From: Flaccisagitta enflata | Lineage: Eukaryota > Chaetognatha > Sagittoidea > Aphragmophora | Reading direction: 5' to 3' | NCBI GenBank assembly: GCA_965153355.1 | Contig: OZ231126.1 | Coordinates: 33,294,001-33,358,000, forward strand | Length of the DNA: 64,000 nt | Position numbers and translations under genes: made by a program | The notes under the pieces: generated by a model | What the model saw: only the letters and a program-made list of their open reading frames with translations | Database searches by the model: none | Told to the model about the DNA's origin: nothing | Shown: positions 45,265 to 61,439 of the stretch, piece by piece | Layout of the letters: every line of letters begins with the position of its first letter | How positions within the stretch are numbered: position 1 is the first letter of the stretch

Positions 45265-45473
45265 CACTAGCTAGTGTAAGTGAGCCTTTTGTTTCCCTAG
45301 AACTGGCACAAGCCGCGTTGTGCGTGAATCGATGGTTGGACGGTTGGTCGGTTGGCCAATTGGGCGGCATACAACGTCTGCGATTGGCCGTTAGGGTAAT
45401 GAAGACTTGCAACGCTTTTGACCTCTCACTTAATCGGAATTTTTTCTCCATTGAATCTCGTTCTTTCTCTCCT

Positions 45474-45474
45474 G

Positions 45475-45573
<99 letters not shown>

Positions 45574-45576
45574 TTT

Positions 45577-45608
<32 letters not shown>

Positions 45609-45610
45609 TT
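45474..45610. repeat. (TTTC)n microsatellite
   Basis: TTTC tetranucleotides, about 137 bp. Confidence 0.97.
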
Positions 45611-45715
45611 TTGCTTTCTTTTTTATTTACTTTTCATTGTCCTTCTTATTTTCTTTTTTTCTTTCTTTCTCTCTTTCTTTCTTTGTTTTCACCATAAATT
45701 TTCCGTCTTCTTCTT

Positions 45716-46330
45716 ATGACGGCAAATTTTCGAAGGAAAATTAAGTGTTTCACCATACTTTTTGCATTATTATCAGGACAACATTGAAGCTGGAATGCTT
45801 TTAGTAAACAAATTGTCTTATAAGATACTTGGTGTATATCTTTGTATCATATTCTGACCTAAAAAGTAATTTGAACTATGCGATTCTAGTGAAAACAAGC
45901 AGTAAAAAGACCATTTTCAGCAAATTTCTGCTTACAATTCTTTTCATTTTCTGTGGTCTAAATTCTAGGAAAACCAAACACAGGGAAATTTTGTATTTTG
46001 AAAAAAAAATAGTTCTCTCTGCAATCAATATGGGAAGAGAACTATGTTCTTCATTTCTTCATTTTTTTATTTTCTATGTAAATTTAGAATTTAGACCAAC
46101 CCCCTGTCAGTGACCAAAAATAAAAAAAATAAAAATTTTTAAATAATATTGTTTAGAAACATTGGCTAAACTTGGTCCTTCTTGCTAAATGAATGCAAAT
46201 TTTTCTTTTAAATATTATGTTTGAGCCATCTGAATCATTTTTATTCACTTATTTTTCCATTTCCGTTCATTCATGATTTTGATTTTGACCCTCTTTGAAA
46301 CACAAATGTTGCCTTCGGAGGGACGCTGTC
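45716..46330 (+). repeat. 615-bp dispersed repeat, copy 1
   Basis: Aligns in inverse orientation with 61440-62055 (GACGGTAAATTT, TTTCACCATAC, ACTTGGTGTATAT, AGTTCTCTCTG and TTGCCTTCGGA blocks). It contains a palindrome at 45955-46097. No TIR at the outer ends. Confidence 0.82.
45955..46097. mobile_element. 143-bp palindromic MITE
   Basis: GGTCTAAATTCTA at the left and its exact inverse at the right. The inner arms include AGTTCTCT and AGAGAACTATGTT. The same position in the copy at 61440-62055 holds a palindrome with different but self-consistent arms. Confidence 0.82.
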
Positions 46331-46639
46331 TTATGTAGTTCTGATTATGGCTCTACCCCGTTCTTTCTTCCATTCTTTCCTCCTGTCTATTTTTTCCCTT
46401 TGTCTACCCCTCTGTTATGGCTCTGCTCGTCTTTGTTCCTTTAAAAGTGACTCTTCTTTCTACTAAGGCGAAATCGCCTTGTTTTCTCGCTTCTGCAACT
46501 GCTATTTTTTTCTTCCGGAGCTCGTTACTTTTTTATCGCCTTCATTTTTCTCCTTGGATTTCCATACCTTCGTTAATTCTTTCTTTATTTCCCATTTCCG
46601 TTTCTCATTCCGCATCTACTTTTAAGCTTTTTTTATTCC

Positions 46640-46886
46640 TTATCTACTTAAGTCCTTTCTTTTTTTTTATTTCTTTTTCTTTCTTTCTTTGTTTCCTTGT
46701 TTCTTGGTTTCTTTTTTTCTTTTTTTCTTTGTTTCTTTGTTTCTTCGTTTCTTTTTTTCTTCGTTTGTTTGTTTGCTTGTCTGGTTGTTTGTTTGTTTGT
46801 TTGTTTAATTGTTTGTGTGTTTGTCTGTTTGTTTGTTTCTTTCTTTCTTTCTTCCTTTCTTTCCTATTTTTGCTTCTTTCTTTCCT

Positions 46887-46968
<82 letters not shown>

Positions 46969-47025
46969 TTTCTTTTTTCTTTCTTTCTTTCTGTCTTTCT
47001 TTTTATCTTTCTTTCTTTCTTTCTT
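46640..47025. repeat. T-rich low-complexity with (GTTT)n and (TTTC)n
   Basis: GTTT units at about 46768-46835, then TTTC to 47025. Phe/Leu frames are artefacts. Confidence 0.93.
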
Positions 47026-47139
47026 TCACATTTTTTCTCTATGTCCATTTATATTCTCCAATTTTTTCCCTTAAATTCTTTCTTTCATCCTTTTGTCCTT
47101 TCTTTTTTTTCTTTTTCCTTTTTTCATTTTTCCCCAAGC

Positions 47140-47400
47140 TCGCTGTTGATGTCTTTTACTTCTTCTGCTCCCTCGCCTCCAAACTTTTTGATGTTCCTTT
47201 GTCTACTCTGCCGCGGCTCGACTCTCGCGCCACCAAGTGGGAAAGGGAGTCTCTCTTTACCCATAATGTTTTAGACTGCCGTCGCCATTTTGGATCCCTT
47301 CTAGGCGGGAAAATAAAGTCAACTTGGTCGGTGGGCACGACGGTGATGACGACGACGACGGTGACGAGGACGACGACGGCGATGCTCTCAGCTCGGGCGA
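47140..47400 (+). other. Unassigned open frame after a polypyrimidine tract
   Basis: KLAVDVFYFFCSLASKLFDV...NVLDCRRHFGSLLGGK is open and compositionally protein-like. It follows a long pyrimidine tract ending CCCCAAG, as an internal exon could. No domain is recognised and no donor site is proven. (GAC)n-rich DNA follows. Confidence 0.25.
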
Positions 47401-48096
47401 GCATCATCAAAAGAATTTATGGCTCGTGTTTTGTCCTTTTCTTTCAGGTGCTGCTAGATCTCCTTCATCTTAACCTTTTCCGATCCATAACTAGTAGAAA
47501 GGTTGTTGTTTCTTCTTTTTCCACTTTGTATAAACGTAACGGGTGGGTACCGTTAGTGGGAAAATCGAACTAGAGGGATTTACCCAGACGGAACAGCTTC
47601 TCTTAACTGATCTCCCTCCCAAACATTGTAAAGACGAAAACGACAACAAAGAGAACACGTAAATGAAGGCATTGAAGTATGGTCTGAGTGTATGATGTGC
47701 CAAGTTTGACTTCTTTTGAAAAATCAACGTTTGGGCAACGTTGGTGCTTATCACGATCTATTCCTATTTTCTTCCACAAAGTACTTGCTTTAATGATTCA
47801 TCGCTATTGAGGTAGAAAACCTCGTGCTGAGAGGTAATCAGGAGGACTAACTGGTCGCAATATCGTTGACGAAAAGTGCTACCCCACATCTGCTCCGCGT
47901 TCACACGGTGGTAGCAATGGCAGTCAAGGGTAGCGGTGGCGGGGTGGTAAGGGGTGATAGCGGGTTAGGGTGGTGCGGTAGGGTGGTTAATTCGCCTGGG
48001 TGGTCATTCTGATTCACTGGCCTGCGGCGAGGGGTGATAGTCGGCCAAGGTGGTTCAGCTGGGTGGTTCATTTGCCTAGATGGTCACTTTGGCCCA
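47401..48096. other. Unassigned DNA
   Basis: Contains a possible Helentron-like tail scrap (GGTCGCAATATCGTTGACG, 47850-47868) and GGTGG-rich DNA from 47920. Confidence 0.4.
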
Positions 48097-48530
48097 CTGC
48101 GCGGAATTGGTTGTGGCTATGGTGGTGGTGGTTATGGTGGTGGTGGTGGTGGTCAGGGTACGGCAAAGTGCCCGAGCACGCGAGCATTGCTCGTAGGCAG
48201 CAAGCTATTTTTGTAGGCAGCGGAGAAATATATATGATGAATTTATTATGGAAATATGAAAGAAAAAGATTTTTTTATCTGAACACCAAAATTTTGTTTT
48301 TCTGAGTTTCCAATTAGTTGGATTTGAGAGAGATTTGAATAAATTTGTAATTCTGAACCTAGAATGAATTAGAAATGTTTGAATATTATTCAATTCTATT
48401 GTAGGCAGGAAGCCACTGAAAAATCCTGCTTGTAGGCAGCCAAAAATTCTTCCGGACCCTGGTGGTGGTGATGGTGGTGGTGATTACGGTGGCGGTGGTT
48501 GTGGTGGTGGTGGTTGGGGTGGTGGTGGCT
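48097..48530. repeat. (GGT)n-rich DNA split by an AT-rich insert
   Basis: GGTGGTGG runs at 48097-48155 and 48460-48530 flank about 300 bp of AT-rich DNA marked by repeated TTGTAGGCAGC. The AT-rich part may be an insertion into a GGT array. Confidence 0.6.
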
Positions 48531-48638
48531 CTCTGGTCAACGATGATTACGCTTCTTAGTCCAAGCTTAAGGGTTCAAGGGTAAAGTCGTCAACCGTCTG
48601 AGTTTTCGTCACATAAAAAGCAGCAAGAGAAAGCGAAG

Positions 48639-50307
<1,669 letters not shown>

Positions 50308-50393
<86 letters not shown>

Positions 50394-50424
50394 GAAAAAA
50401 AAGAAGAAAGAAAGACAGGACAAG

Positions 50425-50518
<94 letters not shown>
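50308..50518. repeat. (GA)n tracts between duplication units
   Basis: Two GA blocks (50308-50391, 50427-50518) around one copy of the spacer seen in 48641-49363. Confidence 0.96.
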
Positions 50519-51681
<1,163 letters not shown>

Positions 51682-51992
51682 AATTAACGGTGAGACAGAT
51701 AAACGGACACAGAGTAAAAGAGACATTTAGACAATCAGAGAGAGAGACGGGATAAGATAGCCAGAGACAGGGCCAGAGAGGAAGAAAGAGACAGAAAACC
51801 GAAATAGGAAAGAAAGTAAGGCAAAGAGTGACCGCTCCAGAGATGGAATAACGAGGAGGAGACCAAGACAAAGAGGCCACGTGAAGAGCCGTTATGCGCG
51901 CGTGTGTGTTTGTGTGTGTGCAAGTGAATCTACGTGTGTCTCAGCAGATAAAAAGAGTAGATATAGAATTGAAACGTCAACAGAGACACGAA

Positions 51993-51995
<3 letters not shown>

Positions 51996-52084
<89 letters not shown>
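51996..52084. repeat. (GA)n microsatellite
   Basis: Pure GA dinucleotides, about 89 bp. Confidence 0.97.
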
Positions 52085-52086
<2 letters not shown>

Positions 52087-52544
52087 TAGGGTTACAGCTT
52101 CCGTTTTCGTGATGCTAAGTGGATTTTCAGTTTATGTCTGGCCAAAAACATGAAACGGTTCGTCTCTTCCAGGGTATCAAAGGACAAAAAAAGACTGTCT
52201 CCCCTGATCCTGTGTATTCTGGGTTATCATAAGAGATGGAACTCTCTATCTGCACATTTACTCGCCGTCTAAACAAGGCCAACACCTATAAGTCGCGTGC
52301 GAGGCATAAAAACTGAATTGACCTGACTCCTTATTGTATCTTTTTAATCAGCATGACTGAATAGGTAGAAATATAAGAAATGAATAAAATGATTTAGTTG
52401 ACTAAATTGACTTAAATAAGTTGATAAATAAATCAGCTTAATAAGGTATTGGAGGCCATGGAAACCTACCCACTTTTGTAATTGAGTCAAATTAATCAAC
52501 TCTATCAACCCAATCAATGAAAAATGACTAAACCAGACTTAAAC

Positions 52545-52970
52545 CAGACTTTAACCAGCAGACTTAAACCAGCAGACTTAAACCAGCAGACTTAAACCAG
52601 CAGACTTAAACCAGCAGACTTAAACCAGCAGACTTAAACCAGCAGACTTAAACCAGCAGACTTAAACCAGCAGACTTAAACCAGCAGACTTAGACCAGCA
52701 GACTTAAACCAGCAGACTTAAACCAGCAGACATAAACCAGCAGACTTAAACCAGCAGACTTAAACCAGCAGACTTAAACCAGCAGACCTAAACCAGCAGA
52801 CTTAAACCAGCAGACTTAAACCAGCAGACTTAAACCAGCGGACTTAAACCAGCAGACGTAAACCAGCAGACTTAAACCAGCAGACTAAAACCAGCAGACT
52901 TAAACCAGCAGACTTTAATCAGCAGACTTAAACTAGTAGACTTAAAGCAGCAGACTTAAACAAGCAGACT
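52545..52970. repeat. 14-bp minisatellite TTAAACCAGCAGAC
   Basis: About 30 tandem units, against about 18 in the other copy. Confidence 0.95.
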
Positions 52971-52977
52971 TGAAATG

Positions 52978-53545
52978 ACATAAATGATGAAAACATACCA
53001 AAAAACATAAATAATCAAAACATACCAAAAGACATAAATGACCAAAAAACCAAAAAAACAAAAAACATAAAAACCAAAAAACATAAAAAAAAACAAAACA
53101 AAACAAAAAACCAAAAGCCAAAAAACAAAAAACCAAAAAATCAAAAATTCAAATACCAAAAACCAAAAACGAAAAACATAAATGACCAAAACAAACAAAA
53201 AAACTATGTTAAATGACCAAAACCCAAAAACCAAAAACACCAAAAAACCAAAAACCAAAAAACCAAGGAACATAAATGACCAAAAAACCAAAAAACAAAA
53301 AACAAAAAACCAAAAACATAAATGACCAAAAAAAAAACCAAAAACCAAAAAACCAAAAACCAAAACCAAAACCAAAAACCAAAAAAAAAACAAAAAAAAA
53401 CAAAAACAAAACAAAACAAAAACAAAAAACAAAAAACAAAAACAAAAACAAAAAACAAAAAACAAAAAAAAAAAACAAAAACAAAAACAAAAAAAACAAA
53501 AAAAACAAAAACAAAAACCAAAAAACAAAACTAAAAAAAAAAAAC

Positions 53546-53582
<37 letters not shown>

Positions 53583-54160
53583 ACAAAAAACAAAAACAAA
53601 AACAAAAACCAAAAAAACCAAAACCAGAAACCAAAAAACCAGAAACCAAAAAACCAAAAAGAAAAACAAACCAAAAAAACCAAAACATACCAAAAAACCA
53701 TGTTAATGGACCAAAAACCAAAAACCAAAAAACTAAAAACCATAACCAAAAAACCAAAAAATATAAATGACCAAAACATACCAAAAAGCCAAAAAACACA
53801 AAAACAAAAAACAAAAAAAAAAAAAAAACAAAAAACAAAAAAACAAAAAAACAAAAAACCAAAAACATAAATGACCAAAACATACCAAAAAAACATGCTA
53901 AATGACCAAAAACCAAAAAAAAAAACCAAAACCAAAACCAAGAAACCAAAACCAAAAACCAAAACCAAAAACCAAAACCAAAAAACCAAAAACCAAAACC
54001 AAAAAACCAAAACCAAAACCAAAAAAACCAAAACCAAAAAAAACCAAAAAACCAAAACCAAAACCAAAAACCAAAGAAATAAAAACCAAAACAAAAAACC
54101 AAAAACCAAAAACCAAAAACATAAATGACCAAAACATACCAAAAAACCATGTTAAATGAC
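52978..54160. repeat. (CCAAAAA)-type low-complexity array
   Basis: A-rich array with recurring ATAAATGACCAAAACATACC modules, as in 24778-25850. Confidence 0.9.
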
Positions 54161-54627
54161 CAAAAATGACCTGAAATGTCCCAAAATGACTTAAAATGAC
54201 TGAAAACTACTTTAAATGCCCAAAAATGACACAAATGACTTAAAAGAACAAAGTGACGTAAATGATCAAAAATGACCAAAAATGACTAAAACCAAACAAA
54301 AAAAAAAAAAAAAAAAATGACTAACTCCTCGACCAAAATGACCAAATGACCAAAAAAGCAAAGTGTTACTACCGGACCGACGACCGACCGACGAAGCGGG
54401 TTGTAGAGTCGCGTGCACGCGACTAAAAACGAGGATTGAGGAACAAAAAGTTAACTATGTTGACAAGATGGTAATGGTGAGGGAGATAACAGTTAAGTTA
54501 CTTTTTTCTTTTCTTTTTTTTTCGCGATTCTTCGATTCTACTCAGAGAAACGTCCAACAAGGATTGCAAAAGGTAACAAGTAAAGAGGTTGTGAACGGGA
54601 GAGCAGGGGCGTACCTTCCTTCCACAC

Positions 54628-54748
54628 ACACAAAAACACACAACAGCAGCATCTTAAGCATTTTTTTACTCGTGCGTTATGGACCAATGGATGCACCAAT
54701 GGACCAACCGACGGACGGACAAAACAACATATGTAGTCGCGAGTCCGC
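54628..54748 (-). mobile_element. Diverged Helentron-like element
   Basis: AACGGGAGAGCAGGGGCG region, ACACACAACAGCAGCATCTTAAGCA, a (TTGG/TCCG) inverted core, and GTCGCGAGTCCGC as a damaged hairpin (54734-54746). Confidence 0.55.
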
Positions 54749-55128
54749 TGTAATGCGGCGCGATTCGATAGTCGATACTCTGTCATCATCCTGGTCTCCT
54801 TTTATTTCTTCGCAGTTTTCTCCATAAAAGACGAAATGCTTTTCATCAGCAATTCATCAGAGTTTTTTCCCCGTTATTTCCGTTTTCCCCCATTCTTTTT
54901 TTTTGCCAATTTTACTTAGAAATGACAACATAACACCGCGCTCAAGCCGCGGTTAAAGAAGCCCGTATCTCAGGAGAAAATACCATTATGATATTACATA
55001 CTATATACCATTATACATATATACCGTTATATCACGGGTCATTAACAAAAACGCAGCTAATTCCTTTAGATCTCCTAAGAAAAATAGCTACATTATGATA
55101 GAAACCATACATAGCCTTTCTGTTCTCT

Positions 55129-55260
55129 TGTTAGTTGCGGACACGCAACTCTATAAGAGGCATTATCCGTCCGTCGGTCCGTCTGTGTTGGAAAGGTGTT
55201 TGGATGGGGGTTGGCTGCCCCTGCCCACCCGTCCGCAACGATATTGTGACCCCGCGTCTT
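55129..55260 (+). mobile_element. Compact Helentron-like element (GTTGCG type)
   Basis: Hairpin GTTGCGGACACGCAAC (55134-55149), CTCTATAAGAGGC, three TCCG/TCGG units, GGATGGGGGTTGG, and the tail CCGTCCGCAACGATATTGTGACC with GTCCGCAAC complementary to the head arm. Confidence 0.86.
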
Positions 55261-55823
55261 TTGTATGTTTTTTTTCTTCGTCTAAACAAAGAAAGAAATG
55301 TACTAAAGATGAGCAAAAACTATTCACAAAAAAGTATGGTAGTATCCTCATGGGGGAAAATTACCGAGCTTAGTGAGCATCGCCATGAATTAGAGGATTA
55401 GAAAAGAGTCGATGAAGCCTATTTCACAGAAACACGACAAAATAAACTTAGGCCAAAAGGTAGATGAGGGTTCGGTATGATGCGTTGTCCAGAACCGACC
55501 ATCAGATATGCGATCATTAGGGTAGATAGAATGATTAGAGCGCCCTAACGTACAACTTCGATTGCCAAAAATAACGAAAAAAAAAATCCAACAACGGACG
55601 GACAAAAAGACATAAGAACGTATTGTCGAGTTTAGAGAAAAAAGAAACGTTAAAAAATTGGCGCCATGGAATGTTTGCTTCGAGTCTGCAGCCGTCAAGG
55701 TTGAACTAAAGTAATTTCCGTCGAGGACAGAAGGGGGCAAAAGAGGTGCAGAAAAGCGAAAAAGAAATAGAAACAAAAAATTTTTTTCTCTGCGTCTGAA
55801 AAAAAAACCGTCAGCGAGAAAAA
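55261..55823. other. Unassigned DNA
   Basis: No gene recognised. Minus-strand frames are Phe/Ser-rich without motifs. Confidence 0.45.
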
Positions 55824-55977
55824 AACAAGGCCAGAGACACGGCACCCTTGCCACGGGCAGGAAGGCAGGAGCGAAAAAAAACCAAAAAGCGACTTTGCGA
55901 CTTTGTGGCCGACAGACCAACCGACCGACTGACCGACTGAAAAGTGGCTTGAATAGTTGCGTTTCCGCGACAAAGAA
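55824..55977 (-). mobile_element. Helentron-like element, diverged
   Basis: Starts AACAAGGCC (tail, inverted). A (TCGG)n core lies at 55917-55940. Hairpin GTTGCG-TTTC-CGCGAC (55956-55971) has one T-G wobble pair. Confidence 0.7.
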
Positions 55978-56200
55978 AAAGAAAGAAATAAGTAAGAAAG
56001 ATTAACGAAAAAAAATGGTGCAAGTAAAACGGAAAAGAAGGGAAAAAACTTTGCATATGGGAGAGAAAAGGGAGGGAAAATGATAAGTACAAACTGTAGT
56101 ACGAGTGAAAATTACTTCACAATAGTAACAGTTCCAAGGTCTTAAAAGGAAAAGAAACGACGGAGGAAAGAAACACCCTTTTTGGACTGAAAAAACATAG

Positions 56201-57869
<1,669 letters not shown>

Positions 57870-58019
57870 TTACGGCAACCCAGTCGCAGACGGTTGGGCA
57901 GGGGCAGTAATACACAGTTTTCTTGCAATTTGAAAATGTGACAAACAAGCGTACCAACTGTTGTACAGAAGGACGTACCGACACAGCAAGGTGTAGAGTC
58001 GCTTGTTGTTGACTAAAAA
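57870..58019 (-). mobile_element. Helentron-like element (GTCGC type), core lost
   Basis: Inverted tail GGCAACCCAGTCGCAGACGG and head CACAGCAAGGTGTAGAGTCGC...GACTAAAAAG. The tetranucleotide tract is reduced to one or two units. Confidence 0.72.
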
Positions 58020-58290
58020 GAATGTCAATGCTTTCTGCTATTTTGAAGCCTTATGACGCACTGAAATTAAAGATAGAGAAATTTGCCCGTTGGACAAACA
58101 AATCAATCGCATTAGCATTTCTATGTTATCAATGTCTGCTTCATTTTTTTCCAAACTGTTGTATGTTAAATTATGTAAAAAAAATGATCTGTTATTGCCA
58201 AACAATAGAATGGGAAAAAGAAATGAAGGAAATTCGACCATGAAGTTGAGAAAAAGTGAAGAAATTATTGACATCGATTTATTTTGAGCT
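58020..58290. other. AT-rich DNA, no gene seen
   Basis: Two overlapping short plus-strand frames without recognisable motifs. Confidence 0.45.
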
Positions 58291-58433
58291 CACACAGAAT
58301 TCCAAATTTGCATAGAAAATCAAAATTTCCATGAAACAAGAACATAGCGCGCTCAGTAACTGAGTTAGGGATCGCGCTATGTTCCTATTTTGTTGAGATT
58401 TAGGTTTTCTATGAAAATTTGGAATTCTGTGTG
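58291..58433. mobile_element. 143-bp palindromic MITE
   Basis: CACACAGAATTCC and its inverse at the ends. AAATTTGCATAGAAAATC opposes GGTTTTCTATGAAAATTT, and AACATAGCGCG opposes CGCGCTATGTT around a short loop. It is the same size and inner plan as 45955-46097. Confidence 0.85.
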
Positions 58434-58683
58434 GGTCATGGTACAATAACAAAGTGGGATTTTCATTGCACTTTGTCTAGTTTTTCGACCATAGAATACA
58501 TGAATCAAAACTTGAACTGACTTGTTAATGTTTTTTGATGCAAAATATACCTATTAACATGTTAATTAATGACACCCAAGCAAAAAATTTCATCATATTT
58601 GATGTTATGAAAATCATGATTCATCTGGCTTGGGTAGCTAATTCTATGGTAATTTTCAGTGCGTCTTATATAGTGCACGCACA

Positions 58684-58788
<105 letters not shown>

Positions 58789-58867
58789 ACTCACACACAT
58801 TAAAACAATAATGCGCGGCCAGGCCTAAAGGTATATTCAAGTTCATCCCCTTCTTCTTCCTGACTTT

Positions 58868-59012
58868 TAGTGACATGTCTCTATATAGAAAAGGCTTTCT
58901 CCGTCCATGGGTCCAACTGTTGGTCTGTGTTTCTGTCTTTTGGTTCCACAATGATTTGTAAATACGCCGATGTTTGCATGTCCAACAATATTGTAGCCCT
59001 TCGTTGCTTAAT
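58868..59012 (+). mobile_element. Decayed Helentron-like element
   Basis: TTTTAGTGACATGTCTCTATATAGAAAAGGCTTTCTCCGTCC and tail CCAACAATATTGTAGCCC match the standard plan with many substitutions. Confidence 0.55.
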
Positions 59013-59311
59013 TTTCTCTTAACGTCTAAATTCTAATGAGCCATTCAGTTACTTTCACGGTAAAAGATGGACGGCAAAATATTTAATGGAGGGTCTGCTG
59101 ATCCGACATAGTAAAAAAGGCTTCGAAATAGCTAGAAATATACCATTTTCATATATTCCACACAATTTTCGCCGGGGAAACCAAAAATCATGGTCTCGAA
59201 ACGCTCGGAGACAGTTTTTGATATCTTATGCTAAAACTTAATATATGTTTAAGCAAGCAGCCATAGGAAAGCATGTCAGTGAGCAGAGCTGCTCATCTGT
59301 GAGGGTTTTTT

Positions 59312-59877
59312 GGGCAGTAGCCCCGTAGGGGACGAAGTCCTGTAGAACACAGGGGGACTTTCGTTCGTTTGTTTGTCTGCGTCCCGCCCCTCGAGGCCTC
59401 TCAGGCGTGAAATCTGGCCTTTCAGGCCTCAAATTTGGCCTCTTAGACCTCAGATTGGCCTCTCAGGCCTCTTATCTGGCCTCTCAGGCCTCAAATCTGG
59501 CCTCTCAGGCCTCAAAACTGGCCTCTTAGGCCTCAATCCAACCTCTTGCCTCAAATTAGACCTCTCAAGCCTCAAATCAGCTATCTGATCCTCAAGTCAG
59601 TTCTCTATGGCCTTCCAAGCCTTGATCCAGCTCTTTCAAGCCTCAAGGCAGCCCATTCAAGCCCCCAACTGGCTTTCTGGCCTTACATCAGCCCTCTTAG
59701 ACCTGAATTCAGCCCAAACGGACGGACGGACGGATGGACGAACGAACGGACGAACGAAAGTCCCCCTGTGTTCTACAGGACTTCGTCCCCTTCGGGGCCG
59801 CTGCCCTGCTTCCCCTCACTCAAATTCACAATCATGCACAGCAGGGCAACAGGTATCGCTGTCCACATATTGCCCTG
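59312..59877. mobile_element. GGGCAG-family hairpin element, copy 3
   Basis: Opens GGGCAGTAGCCCCGTAGGGG with GTCCTGTAGAACACAGGG. The minisatellite (GGCCTCTCAGGCCTCAAAT type) spans about 59390-59715, a (GGAC)n/(GAAC)n stretch follows, and the inverted opening block spans 59757-59809. Closes GCAGGGCAACAGGTATCGCTG. Confidence 0.87.
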
Positions 59878-60411
59878 TTTTAAGTACTCTAGTTAAGTAA
59901 TCTAGCTAATCTAGTTAAGTAATCTAGCTCATTTAGCTCATTTAGCCTAGTTTTTTTTCTGAGTTTTAATGGGATGAATAAATGTCCTAATTGAGCGTGC
60001 AAACAAAAGCAAGCTTTTCAGTTAGCATAGCTGGATATTTGGTTGAATGATTTTGAGTATTTTAGCTCATCTAGCTTATTTGGCTTGGTTCTTTTTTTTA
60101 CTGATTTTCAGTGCAATCAATACATACAACTGCTCTTGATTTGATCCAACAAATTCAAAAATGCAGGAATTGAAGATAAAAGCTTGGTGAAAAATGACCA
60201 ATGCTTACGACTTTTTTCCTCACGGTGACAGCCGCCATTACTGGTATACACCCCTGCGTTTTGTAAGAGTCAAGTAACTGTCACTTACATATCTATTACT
60301 CTTACGATTTGTAACGGTTGCAACAGTCTTAGTGACTTAATAAAGGTAAGTATTTTTTCACATGTTCACTTGGTTTTGATAACGGTTGTCACAAACACGG
60401 AACAATTTGGA
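59878..60411. other. Dispersed AGCTCATTTAGC repeat, no gene
   Basis: AATCTAGCTCATTTAGCTC blocks and a GCCGCCATTACTGGTAT block (about 60230) shared with 40838-40855. No coding signal. Confidence 0.5.
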
Positions 60412-60562
60412 TTGTAACAAGGCCGGATACACGGCAATCCAGTCGCGGACGGTTGGGCAGGAGCGGTAATGCAAAAACCGCTCGGGATTCAACGAAATTT
60501 GTAACCTACCGACCTACCGACCGACACAGCAAGGTGTGGAGTCGCTTGTCCGCGACTAAAAA
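60412..60562 (-). mobile_element. Helentron-like element (GTCGCG type), tandem member 1
   Basis: Inverted tail CAAGGCCGGATACACGGCAA and CAGTCGCGGACGG, core ACCGACCTACCGACCG, and head GTCGCTTGTCCGCGAC (60541-60556) then TAAAAA. The head joins the tail of the next copy directly. Confidence 0.87.
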
Positions 60563-60732
60563 CAAGGCCGAATACACGGCAGGACAGTCGCGGACGGTTG
60601 GGCAGGAGCAGTAATGCGAAAACTGCTCGCAATTCAATAATGTTACCAACGGACCGATTGGAGGACCGATCGACGGACCGACCGACGGACCGACACGGCA
60701 AGGTGTAGAGTCGCGTGTCCGCGACTAATAAA
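60558..60732 (-). mobile_element. Helentron-like element (GTCGCG type), tandem member 2
   Basis: Begins AACAAGGCCGAATACACGG (inverted tail) with CAGTCGCGGACGG. The (GGAC)n core ends at about 60692. Perfect hairpin GTCGCGTGTCCGCGAC (60710-60725). Confidence 0.88.
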
Positions 60733-61439
60733 TGAAATCTTCATTGTCTCCAATTTACGTGGGAAATCCGCTAATCTGTGGCAAGTTGGAAACTATCATT
60801 GTCAAGTTGTGCTCCCAAAAAAAAGGCGATGAAAGAGAGGAAATAATTGACAAACAATGGGTAAGAGAAGAAAAGAAAAAAGAAAAATAGACTGATCTAG
60901 GAGAAAACAAAGAGAGAAATAATTGATTCAAAGTATTGATCTAAGGGGGAAACAAAAAGCTATTATTTCCGTTAAGTGGCGTCATTGAAGCTGAAACGTT
61001 GATGCCTATAATCATAGGCTGCAATTCTTCCTCTTTTGTAGAGCTCTAAAGGAATCTCTTGTTAATGTTGTATAATGAGATGATGAAGAAAAATGGAGGC
61101 AATGAAAAATAAAACCTCTTTTTTCCTCTGAGAGAAAAGTTTAGTACAAAGAGAGTGAAAAAAGGCAACGAAGGGAAGTGAGAGATGAACAGACAAACAG
61201 ACATTCCTGGAGACATCATAATTGATATTGTTCTGTCACTGTTTTTTGAATATCGCCTAGTCTTTAGTCTGGTTCTACATGTTTACATGTGAATAAACAT
61301 CATATATAGACAATTAGACATGGGACATAAAAAAAAGTGTGACGTAGACATAGTTCCACTCATTTATCTTCTATATAGTTCAACCTTTAGATAAGTCAGT
61401 GATCAATCGATTGGGTGACACACGGTCGAATAAACCTAT
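60733..61439. other. Unassigned DNA, no gene seen
   Basis: A-rich unique sequence without supported features. Confidence 0.5.

Larger units (their letters stand above)
52272..54429 (-). mobile_element. Large Helentron-like element, copy 2
   Basis: Same plan and orientation as 24233-26158. The minus-strand head hairpin GTCGCGTGCACGCGAC (54408-54423) is perfect here. The tail carries GCACGCGACTTATAGGTG and GGCCTTGTT. The minisatellite is longer (52545-52970) and the (CCAAAAA) interior is rearranged. Confidence 0.87.

Noticed and set aside
48000-48216. Gly-rich frame (GGYGGGGGG) resembling an RNA-binding or cuticle protein.
   Set aside because: Limited to the GGT array, with no flanking domain or start context.
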